Shown in pieces: positions 5,242-11,633 of a stretch of DNA of 13,485 nucleotides. The notes below the pieces were generated by a model. The model saw only the letters and a program-made list of their open reading frames with translations. It ran no database searches and was not told where the DNA came from. Within the stretch, counting starts at the first letter, position 1. Each line of letters begins with the position of its first letter. Both the position numbers and the translations under genes were made by a program. The stretch lies in NCBI GenBank assembly GCA_965603355.1, contig CBFDCQ010000085.1, positions 1 through 13,485 on the forward strand, given 5' to 3'. Source of the stretch: CBFDCQ01 sp965603355. Lineage in GTDB: Bacteria > Hydrogenedentota > CAZGCA01 > CBFDCQ01.

Positions 5242-6546
5242 ATGAAGGAGTGGAAGATATTTGCCGCCCTTGTGGCGATTTTTCTGCTGGCATACTTCCT
5301 GCCGCTTGAGAACCCGAAGGTCAAGGATGGCATTCTCGAGGGTTTCAGGCTCGTGCAGTGGTACGCGCGGATGCATACGCTGGCGTGCGTCGTTCCGGCG
5401 CTATTCATAGCGGGCGCCATCGCGACATTTCTGTCGCACGCTTCGGTGATACGGTATCTCGGACCGAGGGCGAACCGGTGGCTTGCTCTGGGAGTAGCCT
5501 CGGTGTCCGGCTGCGTGCTCGCGGTCTGTTCATGCAGTGTGCTGCCGATGTTCGCGGGTATCTACCAGCTTGGCGCGGGATTAGGTCCTGCGACGGCGTT
5601 CCTGTATTCGGGTCCCGCCATCAACGTTCTCGCGATATTCCTTAGCGCGCGGGTGCTGGGGTTCGAGATCGGCCTGGGACGCGCTGTGGGGGCTATTGTC
5701 TTCGCTGTCGTCTTGGGCCTGATGATGGCGCGCATTTTCCGAAAAGATGAGACGAAACGGATGGAAGCCACCCTTCAAATGCCCGAACCCGCCGCGGGCA
5801 GGCGGCGACTCTGGCAGACGGCACTGTTTTTAGCGTGCATGGTGATGTTGCTGGTCTTTGCTGATTGGTTCAACCCGGGCGATGCGACCGTCACGCTGAA
5901 TGACGGGGCGGTGGTCAATGCCAATGTCCGGTACCAAACCAGTCAAACAGTCACTCTGCAGATCTACGATGACGAATGGGAATCTACCGGAGAAACGGTA
6001 ACATACAATCGGTCGGAACTAGCGGAAGTTGAGCCGGTGCCGAGCTTGACTCTGAGCATATATAGCATCCGCTGGTACTTGGCCGGAGTGATGTTCATCG
6101 CCGTGGCAGCGATGACGATTGCGTGGTTCTCGCGGCAGGAATTCAAAGAATGGATGGATTCTACCTGGAGCTTCGCGAAACTTGTGGTGCCGCTGCTTTT
6201 CGGCGGCGTGTTTATAGTCGGATTCATATCCGCGCTCATACCTGAGCAACAGGTGGCCGCGCTTGTCGGGGACAACGGTCTGTCGTCGAACTTTCTTGCG
6301 TCGATAGTGGGCGCGCTGTTCTACTTCGCAACGTTGACCGAGGTGCCGATCACTCAGGCGCTCATGAAGCTCGGGATGGCCAAAGGGCCGGCGTTGGCGC
6401 TGCTGCTGGCGGGTCCTGCGTTGTCTCTGCCTAACATGCTGGTGATACGCAGCGTGTTGGGCAATAGGAAAACCCTGGTTTTCATCGTCCTGGTCGTGGC
6501 GATGGCGACGGTGACGGGAATGATGTTTGGATTGATCGCGACGTGA
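5242..6546 (+). CDS. COG0701 / ArsP_1-family permease with an inserted beta-rich loop domain
   Basis: Inner-membrane efflux-type permease of the family that includes ArsP (organoarsenical export) and SO_0444 (Cu/Zn). Two homologous halves are visible. Half one (about 45-165) contains the CSCSVLPMFAGIY motif at 96-108 and GPATAFLYSGPAINVLA at 115-131. Half two (about 305-434) contains LTEVPITQALMKLGMAKGPA at 365-384 and LLLAGPALSLPNM at 387-399. The Cys96-x-Cys98 pair, with Cys91, is a likely soft-metal or metalloid site. Residues about 211-270 between the halves form a hydrophilic, beta-rich insertion (VTLNDGAVV, QTVTLQIYDD, TVTYNRSEL). The start at 5242 has GGGAG 6 nt upstream. The 93-nt gap after arsR contains a long hairpin. 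Context points to arsenic or organoarsenical export, but the exact substrate is open, and metal cations cannot be excluded. Confidence 0.88.
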   Translation: MKEWKIFAALVAIFLLAYFLPLENPKVKDGILEGFRLVQWYARMHTLACVVPALFIAGAIATFLSHASVIRYLGPRANRWLALGVASVSGCVLAVCSCSVLPMFAGIYQLGAGLGPATAFLYSGPAINVLAIFLSARVLGFEIGLGRAVGAIVFAVVLGLMMARIFRKDETKRMEATLQMPEPAAGRRRLWQTALFLACMVMLLVFADWFNPGDATVTLNDGAVVNANVRYQTSQTVTLQIYDDEWESTGETVTYNRSELAEVEPVPSLTLSIYSIRWYLAGVMFIAVAAMTIAWFSRQEFKEWMDSTWSFAKLVVPLLFGGVFIVGFISALIPEQQVAALVGDNGLSSNFLASIVGALFYFATLTEVPITQALMKLGMAKGPALALLLAGPALSLPNMLVIRSVLGNRKTLVFIVLVVAMATVTGMMFGLIAT

Positions 6547-6550
6547 ATTC

Positions 6551-6578
6551 GTAGGGGCGAGGCATGCCTCGCCCCTAC
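6551..6578. repeat. 28-bp perfect palindrome, type B, copy 2, inside the ars operon
   Basis: Identical in all 28 bases to 2344-2371. It lies 4 nt after the permease stop and 10 nt before the thioredoxin ribosome site, so it would form a hairpin in the polycistronic message. Confidence 0.9.
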
Positions 6579-6604
6579 GGTTGCGGCGAAGGAGGTGCGA
6601 TGTC

Positions 6605-6835
6605 ATGAGAATCGAGATTCTGGGTACTGGATGCCCGAAATGCAGGAGGCTTGCGGAGAACGCCGCGCAGGCTGTAGAGTTGCTCGGGGTGGACGCCGAT
6701 ATTGTGAAAGTGACGGAGATTCAGGAAATAATCAAGCGCGGCGTTATGATGACGCCTGCGCTCGCGGTGGACGGCGAAGTGAAGTCGGTGGGGAAGGTCC
6801 TGTCGGCCGACGATATCAAGAACCTCTTAGGCTGA
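6605..6835 (+). CDS. Mini-thioredoxin of the TM0996/MTH895 (Thioredoxin_3) family
   Basis: Small cytoplasmic thiol-disulfide protein of 76 residues, the normal length for this family. MRIEILGTGCPKC places the redox CPKC pair at Cys10/Cys13 directly after the first strand. MTPAL at 49-53 carries the cis-proline (Pro51) that faces the active site, and VDGEVKSVGKVLS is the final beta-hairpin before the last helix. AAGGAGGT 8 nt upstream decides the ATG at 6605; a TTG at 6581 in frame has no ribosome site and adds a basic, unconserved stretch. Such proteins commonly accompany COG0701 permeases. Here it could supply electrons to the CcdA-like ArsG or hand over metalloid. The gene follows a 28-bp perfect palindrome and ends 13 nt before the DGC-domain gene. 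Confidence 0.88.
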   Translation: MRIEILGTGCPKCRRLAENAAQAVELLGVDADIVKVTEIQEIIKRGVMMTPALAVDGEVKSVGKVLSADDIKNLLG

Positions 6836-6848
6836 AAGGAGATGAGTC

Positions 6849-7217
6849 ATGTCGAACGAGTGTGCCTGCAGTGCGGCCCCGAAGCTGATCTTCGCCTGCT
6901 CGGGTGCGGCGGACGTTGGAGCAATCGCCGATCAGGCGGCCCGCAAGCTGAACAAGGAAGGCGTTGGGAAGATGTTCTGCCTGGTGGGTATCGGCGGCCG
7001 GGTAAGCGGGATCATGAAAACCAGCGAGTCTGCCTCGGCGATTCTGGCCATCGACGGGTGCCCGCTTGATTGCGCTAAGCAGTGTTTGGAGCAGGCCGGC
7101 TTCGGAAACTTCCGCCATCTCCGTCTTGCCGACCTGGGAATGGAAAAGGGAAGCTCCTTGCCGACCGAGGAGCGCATTGCCCTGACCGCTGAGAAGGCCG
7201 CGCAGCTGCTGGTGTAG
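6849..7217 (+). CDS. DGC-domain (putative zinc-binding) cysteine-rich protein
   Basis: A 122-residue protein recognised as the DGC family (Pfam DGC, often called putative zinc-binding protein) found in arsenic-type operons. The hallmark is IDGCPLDCAKQC at 68-79 (Cys71, Cys75, Cys79). Further cysteines are Cys5, Cys7 and Cys17 in the N-terminal segment (ECACSAAPKLIFACSGAADVG) and Cys44 (MFCLVGIGG). No signal peptide is present, so it should be cytoplasmic. The biochemical role is not established. The cysteine set would suit binding of zinc or arsenite, and a metallochaperone-like or sensing role is inference. AAGGAG lies 7 nt before the ATG. It is tightly spaced between the thioredoxin and the flavoprotein and clearly co-transcribed. 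Confidence 0.88.
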   Translation: MSNECACSAAPKLIFACSGAADVGAIADQAARKLNKEGVGKMFCLVGIGGRVSGIMKTSESASAILAIDGCPLDCAKQCLEQAGFGNFRHLRLADLGMEKGSSLPTEERIALTAEKAAQLLV

Positions 7218-7269
7218 CAAACACCGGCATAAAGGCTCGCGGGACGATTCACAGGAAGGGAGCAGAACA

Positions 7270-7959
7270 ATGGCACAGAAAATGGATCGCAGGAAACTCA
7301 TTGGTGCGGCCGGCGCGGCGGTGGCTCTCGGCGCGATAGGCGTCAACGCTTCCGGGGAAGAAGCGAAGCGCGCACGGAAGGTCGTCGGGATAAGCTGCAG
7401 CCCGCGCAAAGGCAAGACTACGGCAGCGGCAACTCAAGTATGCCTGGAGGCGGCAAGAGAGGAAGATCCGAGATTGCAGATCGAGCTGATTGAGCTGGCT
7501 GATTTGAACATTCCTGGGTACCTGGCGGCAGGCGTGCCACTCAAGCCGGGGGACAAGGACGACTTCCCCATGCTGGTTGAAAAGCTGGGGGACCCTGTCG
7601 TGGCCGGGATCATCGTGGGCTCGCCCGTCTATTTTGGGAACATGAGTGCGCTGTGCAAAGCATTCTTGGACCGATGTATCGCGTTCAGGAAAGCCGGGTT
7701 CAAGCTAGGCAATAAGGTCGCGGGTGTCCTGGCGGTTGGTGGCGCGCGAAACGGGGGACAGGAACTCACCATTCGCTCGGTTCAAACGGCATTGATGTGC
7801 CAGGACATGATTGTTGTTGGCGATGGACAGCCCTCTGCAAGAATTGGAGCCACGCTTTGGAACCAGAACGACTCGATTGCCGACGACGCGTTCGGTATCG
7901 GCACAGCCAACAATCTCGGCCGCCGTGTGGCGCAAGTAGCGGGCAAGCTTGCTCCCTGA
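7270..7959 (+). CDS. NADPH-dependent FMN reductase-like (flavodoxin-fold) protein with a Tat-type signal
   Basis: Flavodoxin-fold protein of 229 residues. After the leader, KVVGISCSPRKGKTTAAA (38-55) is the phosphate-binding loop of the family (compare GSPRxxGNT). VGSPVYFGNMSALCKAFLDR (116-135) and VGGARNGGQELT (156-167) are the other flavin-contacting segments. The N-terminus MAQKMDRRKLIGAAGAAVALGAIG has a twin-arginine (Arg7-Arg8) followed by a hydrophobic stretch, which fits a Tat signal; AQVAG at the C-terminus is ordinary. Export of a flavoprotein with its cofactor by Tat is mechanistically sensible, but unusual for this normally cytosolic NAD(P)H-using group. In the operon it may reduce a metalloid or nitro-arsenical compound, or act with the ArsF-like CxxC protein. 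It is not a close ArsH by its motifs. Ribosome site AGGAAGGGAG ends 7 nt before the start. Confidence 0.85.
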   Translation: MAQKMDRRKLIGAAGAAVALGAIGVNASGEEAKRARKVVGISCSPRKGKTTAAATQVCLEAAREEDPRLQIELIELADLNIPGYLAAGVPLKPGDKDDFPMLVEKLGDPVVAGIIVGSPVYFGNMSALCKAFLDRCIAFRKAGFKLGNKVAGVLAVGGARNGGQELTIRSVQTALMCQDMIVVGDGQPSARIGATLWNQNDSIADDAFGIGTANNLGRRVAQVAGKLAP

Positions 7960-8096
7960 GGTGGCCGGAACGTATGGCGGCAAGGAAAGATATATTACAG
8001 AATACTGGACGTGGCTCGTGACGCCACCACCGCGGCAGAGGGAAGCTGGGCTGCTGACCGGTGCGATTGGGATCGCTAAAAGACGGAGGGAGTAGC
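7960..8096. other. Unassigned 137-nt gap before acr3
   Basis: This is the longest gap inside the ars operon. It contains only a 15-codon frame (7974-8021) without a ribosome site and a weak GTGGC/GCCAC hairpin near 8012-8028. I see no promoter and no gene. Confidence 0.45.
8085..8090 (+). promoter_or_regulatory. Ribosome binding site deciding the acr3 GTG start
   Basis: GGAGGG lies 6 nt before the GTG at 8097. The in-frame GTG at 8061 has no comparable site, so the protein should begin at 8097. Confidence 0.75.
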
Positions 8097-9278
8097 GTGG
8101 CGAAACAGGAACGAGGGCTGACAGGTTTCGAGAAGTACTTGAGCGTATGGGTGATCCTGTGCATAGGTGTGGGGATCGTTCTGGGCCGTTTGGCGCCGGG
8201 TGTGGCGAAGTTCCTGGACGGGCTGGCGATATACGTTGGCGAAGCGCCCGTGGTGTCCATCCCGATCGCCGTGTGCCTGTTTTTCATGATGTACCCGATC
8301 ATGGTGAAGATAGATTTCGCCGAGGTCGTAAGTGCAGGCAGAACTCCCAAACCTGTAGCGCTGACGCTGTTCGCGAACTGGGCGATCAAACCGTTCACGA
8401 TGTACGCGATCGCCGTGTTCTTCCTGGGGACTCTGTTCCTGAAGTTCATTGGCCCTGAAGCGATGGATCACGTCAACTTACCCCCGGGGGCCGATTTTGC
8501 GCTGGGTGCGGTTCACGGCGCCGGTAAGGTCGTGATGCATGAGGGGCGCAGGATGCTGGCGGTTCCGCTGTGGCGCAGCTACCTTGCGGGATGCATATTG
8601 CTGGGCATCGCGCCATGTACAGCGATGGTGCTCGTGTGGAGTTATCTCGGGAGAGGCAACGACGGTCACACGCTCGTCATGGTCGCGATCAACTCGCTCA
8701 CCATGCTGTTCCTGTATGGCCCGCTAGGCGGATACCTGCTCGGCGTCGGACGGCTGCCGGTGCCGTGGCAGGCGCTGCTGCTCTCGATCAGCATCTACGT
8801 TGCTTTGCCGTTAGTTGCAGGGTATCTTTCGCGCAAATGGATAATACGCGCGAAGGGTGAGGTGTGGTTCAAAGAGAAGTTTCTACACGTACTGACCCCT
8901 GTGTCCATATGCGCCTTGTTGGTTACTCTCGTTCTCCTGTTCTCGTTCAAAGGCGACATGATTCTAACAAAACCGCTCACCATTCTCTGGATAGCGATAC
9001 CGCTTTTCATCCAGACGAACCTCATCTTCTGGATGACATACGGGGTGGCCAGGCTGATGAAGCTGACGTACGAGGACGCGGCGCCATCTGCTATGATAGG
9101 AGCGTCGAACCATTTCGAGGTCGCCATAGCTACGGCGGCGTTGCTATTCGGTCTTTCTTCCGGCGCGGCGCTTGCCACAGTAGTCGGCGTACTCATAGAG
9201 GTGCCGGTCATGTTGATGTTAGTCAAGATCTGCTTGCGCACTAAGCATTGGTTCAGGAGGGCTAATCATGAAGGCTAA
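8097..9278 (+). CDS. acr3: ACR3-family arsenite efflux permease
   Basis: Inner-membrane arsenite exporter of the BART superfamily, expected to have ten membrane helices. Family signatures, numbered from the chosen start: FEKYLSVWVILCIGVGIVLG at 11-30, IKPFTMY at 97-103, GIAPCTAMVLVWSYLGRGN at 170-188 with the essential Cys174, SAMIGASNHFEVAIATA at 331-347, and SGAALATVVGVLIEVPVML at 355-373 with Glu368. Start choice: GTG at 8097 has GGAGGG 6 nt upstream; an earlier in-frame GTG at 8061 has no ribosome site and adds 12 unlike residues. Residues about 121-160 form an extra, partly polar segment before helix 5 that typical ACR3 proteins seem to lack. The end overlaps the next gene by 11 nt, so translation is probably coupled. 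Confidence 0.95.
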   Translation: MAKQERGLTGFEKYLSVWVILCIGVGIVLGRLAPGVAKFLDGLAIYVGEAPVVSIPIAVCLFFMMYPIMVKIDFAEVVSAGRTPKPVALTLFANWAIKPFTMYAIAVFFLGTLFLKFIGPEAMDHVNLPPGADFALGAVHGAGKVVMHEGRRMLAVPLWRSYLAGCILLGIAPCTAMVLVWSYLGRGNDGHTLVMVAINSLTMLFLYGPLGGYLLGVGRLPVPWQALLLSISIYVALPLVAGYLSRKWIIRAKGEVWFKEKFLHVLTPVSICALLVTLVLLFSFKGDMILTKPLTILWIAIPLFIQTNLIFWMTYGVARLMKLTYEDAAPSAMIGASNHFEVAIATAALLFGLSSGAALATVVGVLIEVPVMLMLVKICLRTKHWFRRANHEG

Positions 9279-9765
9279 GAAGATCCTCACAGCAGTGCTC
9301 CTCGGTTTCGTAGCTGTCAGCTTGGTTTTCGCGATCGTCAAGGAGACGACGAAGAACACGTCCTCGGAACAGACTGAAGCCGAGAGACCGGCGGTTCAAA
9401 AGGCCTCTGCTCAGGTGGAGGCCTCTCCGGAGAAGGTAATTGTGTACTACTTCCGCACCAACGTGCGTTGCGCTAAGTGTATAAAGTTCGAGAAGTACTC
9501 GCGAAAGGCCGTTGTAAGCGGTTTTCAGAACGCGCTGGAGGACGGGCGCTTGGAGTTCAAGATCGTCAACATCGAGGAGCCCGGTAACAAGCATTATGTC
9601 AAAGACTACAAGCTGTATACGAAGTCGATCGTCGTCGTCGAGATGAAGGGTGATGAGCAAGTGCGGTGGAATAACCTGGACAAGATCTGGCAGCTGGTCA
9701 GCTCGGAGGAGAAGTTCATCGACTACGTCCAGGAAGGTGTCCGGAGCTATCTGGGAGAAGCGTGA
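9268..9765 (+). CDS. arsF: ArsF-family membrane-anchored CxxC (thioredoxin-like) protein
   Basis: A 165-residue protein with one N-terminal membrane segment (about 5-23) after a basic start (MKAKK), a flexible Ser/Glu/Ala-rich linker (24-53), and a thioredoxin-like domain beginning KVIVYYFRTNVRCAKC with Cys68 and Cys71. The RCxxC motif after a YYF strand is the mark of the family that databases name ArsF (nitroreductase subunit of the ArsEFG organoarsenical system). That name is from memory, and the function is inferred. By the positive-inside rule the CxxC domain faces the periplasm. Its partner is the CcdA-like gene next door, whose ATG shares one base with this stop. AGGAGGG lies 7-8 nt before the ATG at 9268, and the start overlaps the end of acr3. 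It might alternatively be a thioredoxin-like acceptor for electrons from ArsG. Confidence 0.8.
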   Translation: MKAKKILTAVLLGFVAVSLVFAIVKETTKNTSSEQTEAERPAVQKASAQVEASPEKVIVYYFRTNVRCAKCIKFEKYSRKAVVSGFQNALEDGRLEFKIVNIEEPGNKHYVKDYKLYTKSIVVVEMKGDEQVRWNNLDKIWQLVSSEEKFIDYVQEGVRSYLGEA

Positions 9766-10454
9766 TGGGGTCGCTATTGTTAGGCCTGGGTTCAGCGCTT
9801 TGGCTCGGCATACTCACGTCCATCAGTCCGTGTCCGATGGCAACGAATATCGCCGCTATCTCGTTCATTGCGAAACGCCTGGGCCACCCGCGACGAGTGA
9901 TGCTTTCCGGATTGCTGTATACTGCCGGCCGGATGTGCGCTTACGTCGTGCTCGCTTTCCTGATAATTGCAGGTGCTCTTTCAATTCCGCAACTGTCCAC
10001 CTTTCTGCAGACGTACATGAACAAACTGCTTGGCCCTATCCTGATTCTGGTCGGGATGTACCTTTTGGGGCTGATCAAAATTAATCTTCCCGGTTTGAAC
10101 CTCGCTCAGAAGATGCAGGAGCGCGGGGAAAAGGGCGGTATCTGGACAGCGGCATTGCTGGGGGGCGTTTTCGCAGTTTCGTTCTGTCCCACCTCGGCTG
10201 CGCTGTTTTTCGGTGGCCTGATACCTCTTTCCATTGAGCACGGGTCAAGACTGCTGGTCCCGTCACTGTACGGTGTGGGTACGGGCCTGCCGGTCGTGGT
10301 GTTTGCCGTGCTGATAGCTTTCGGTGCGCAATCGCTCGGGCAGGCTTTCAAGAAACTCACTCAGTTCGAGCTGTGGGCGCGACGCATAACGGGGATAATC
10401 TTCATTTGCGCCGGCATCTACTTCACGCTGACGCACATCTTCGGCATCTTCTGA
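9765..10454 (+). CDS. arsG: ArsG-family CcdA/DsbD-like membrane protein
   Basis: Six-helix membrane protein of 229 residues in the CcdA/DsbD-beta superfamily. The diagnostic cysteine pair is present: SISPCPMATNIAAISFI (Cys23) in the first helix and FAVSFCPTSAALFFGGL (Cys141) in the fourth. In CcdA these two cysteines pass electrons from cytosolic thioredoxin to periplasmic CxxC proteins. The variant sequence and its place after an ArsF-like gene fit the family named ArsG, described as an efflux permease for trivalent aromatic arsenicals. Both roles remain possible here. The start is the ATG at 9765 in TGATG overlap with the arsF stop, with GGGAG 9 nt upstream; a GTG one codon earlier is also possible. 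It is the last gene of the operon and converges on msrBA, with 25 nt between the stops. Confidence 0.82.
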   Translation: MGSLLLGLGSALWLGILTSISPCPMATNIAAISFIAKRLGHPRRVMLSGLLYTAGRMCAYVVLAFLIIAGALSIPQLSTFLQTYMNKLLGPILILVGMYLLGLIKINLPGLNLAQKMQERGEKGGIWTAALLGGVFAVSFCPTSAALFFGGLIPLSIEHGSRLLVPSLYGVGTGLPVVVFAVLIAFGAQSLGQAFKKLTQFELWARRITGIIFICAGIYFTLTHIFGIF

Positions 10455-10479
10455 GCCGGTCATTCTGGGAAAGGCGCTG

Positions 10480-11433
10480 TCAGAACCGTTTTGTCCGGAA
10501 GTGGCAGTAGGGTTGCTTGCCGGTTTTTGGGTAGTAGTCCTGGTGGTAGTCCTCTGCAGGCCAGAAAGGCCCTGCTTTTACTAGCTGCGTTGCGACGTTG
10601 AGCCCCTTTTCTCTCAGGATCTTGATGAGCTTCTGAGCGGTCTGCAATTGCTCCTTATCCAGATAGAAGATGGCGGACCGGTACTGGTCGCCGACGTCAG
10701 GTCCCTGACGGTTAACCTGTGTGGGGTCGTGTATTTCAAAAAACAGTTTGGCCAGGGTTTCGTAGCTCACCTTTTTCGGCTCAAAAACGACCTCGACCGC
10801 TTCTGCGTGGCCAGTGTTTTTCGTACACACCTGTTCATAGGTGGGATTCTTCGTTTTGCCGCCGGTGTAACCGACGGTGGTGGAGATCACGCCGGGAACC
10901 TCACGCATAAGGTGTTCCACACCCCAGAAGCAGCCGCTGGCGAAAATGGCCCGCTTCGTTCGTTTGGCCTCCAGGAAATTCATCGAGAGCGAGTTCACGC
11001 AGTGGCGCGTGTTCTTTGGTGTGAGGCCCTCGCCGAGAAAGACATGCCCGAGATGCCCACCGCATCTGGCACACAGAATCTCGGTCCGTTGACCGTCGGC
11101 GTCCGGCTGCCGCATCACTGCGCCGGCCACCTCATCGTCAAAGCTCGGCCAGCCGCAGCTGGATTTGAACTTGCTGTCGGACCGGTACAGCGCCGCGTCG
11201 CACCGTTTGCACGTGTAGTAGCCGGGCTCATAGTGGTCGTTGTACTCGCCGCTGAACGCGCGTTCGGTACCTTTATTGAGGATGATGTACTCTTCTTCGG
11301 GCGTGAGAGGATTTAGCTTCATCTTCTGGGGTTTCCCTTGTGTAGAGGCGCTCGACTGTACTGAGGCCATTAGGACCAGAATGGCAGACAACACGAGCCG
11401 GGTGCATATGCGTGTGAATCCTGCGGGTGTCAT
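10480..11433 (-). CDS. msrBA: Secreted bifunctional methionine sulfoxide reductase, MsrB-MsrA order
   Basis: Repairs oxidised methionine: MsrB reduces the R form and MsrA the S form. A signal peptide (hydrophobic core about 13-24, Ala/Ser-rich end near 30) suggests a periplasmic enzyme. The MsrB domain (about 40-155) has zinc cysteines Cys75/Cys78 (YTCKRCDAAL) and Cys121/Cys124 (CARCGGHLGH), resolving Cys93 (SSCGWPSF) and catalytic Cys145 (RHCVNSLSMNF). The MsrA domain (about 160-310) has catalytic GCFWGVE (Cys168), GHAEAVEV, YRSAIFY, WPAEDYHQDY and a C-terminal Cys310 (QPYCHF). All key residues are intact. The B-before-A order is a recognised fusion type. The ribosome site before 11433 is weak, so the precise start is less sure. 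The reductant may be supplied by the neighbouring CcdA-like/CxxC pair, which is inference. Confidence 0.95.
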   Translation of the reverse strand: MTPAGFTRICTRLVLSAILVLMASVQSSASTQGKPQKMKLNPLTPEEEYIILNKGTERAFSGEYNDHYEPGYYTCKRCDAALYRSDSKFKSSCGWPSFDDEVAGAVMRQPDADGQRTEILCARCGGHLGHVFLGEGLTPKNTRHCVNSLSMNFLEAKRTKRAIFASGCFWGVEHLMREVPGVISTTVGYTGGKTKNPTYEQVCTKNTGHAEAVEVVFEPKKVSYETLAKLFFEIHDPTQVNRQGPDVGDQYRSAIFYLDKEQLQTAQKLIKILREKGLNVATQLVKAGPFWPAEDYHQDYYPKTGKQPYCHFRTKRF

Positions 11434-11534
11434 TTGCGTACGCTCTGAAGGCCAGTCGAGGAGGGCCGGTTTTCAGCTTCTAACGCTGCCTTTGGGGGGC
11501 TCCTGCTTGTTCTTCGCTTCTTTTCTTCCTGTCC

Positions 11535-11564
11535 ATCGTAGCATCTTCCGCACCACCATGTCAA
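11535..11564 (-). promoter_or_regulatory. Likely sigma70-type promoter of msrBA
   Basis: Read on the - strand, TTGACA (11564-11559) and TACGAT (11540-11535) are 18 nt apart. The -35 is perfect and the -10 is acceptable. Transcription would start near 11528, giving a leader of about 95 nt before 11433. Two tandem copies of CCTGAATTT lie just upstream of the -35. Confidence 0.6.
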
Positions 11565-11567
11565 GCG

Positions 11568-11585
11568 AAATTCAGGAAATTCAGG
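11568..11585. repeat. Tandem 9-bp direct repeat upstream of the msrBA promoter
   Basis: AAATTCAGG occurs twice head to tail (11568-11576 and 11577-11585). On the - strand it ends 3 nt before the -35 box, a position suited to an activator. A chance duplication is possible. Confidence 0.5.
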
Positions 11586-11633
11586 GACAGACTACGAATT
11601 TCTCTGCAAAACATCACGAAAAATGGCCGGCCG

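Larger units (their letters stand above)
11434..11633. other. Intergenic region between the binding-protein gene and msrBA
   Basis: A 200-nt space holding the msrBA promoter, its leader and a 9-bp tandem repeat at 11568-11585. No open frame of note is present. A clear terminator for the sugar-transport operon is not visible: GGCCGGCC followed by ATTTTT on the - strand near 11614-11630 is too tight to fold well. Confidence 0.6.

Noticed and set aside
6019..6606. Open frame of 195 codons on the - strand
   Set aside because: It is antisense to the COG0701 permease and runs through the 28-bp palindrome; the translation is low-complexity Arg/His/Gln-rich.
7974..8021. 15-codon frame between the flavoprotein and acr3
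   Set aside because: It is very short, has no ribosome site and its product resembles nothing known.
8061..8096. Upstream GTG as the acr3 start
   Set aside because: It has no ribosome site, and the 12 extra residues do not look like part of ACR3; the GTG at 8097 has GGAGGG at 6 nt.
10455..10479. Terminator between the convergent arsG and msrBA genes
   Set aside because: The 25-nt space has no stable stem followed by a T-tract on either strand.
10648..11316. Open frame of 222 codons on the + strand
   Set aside because: It is antisense to the MsrB-MsrA gene, whose catalytic motifs are all intact; the + strand product shows no recognisable domain.
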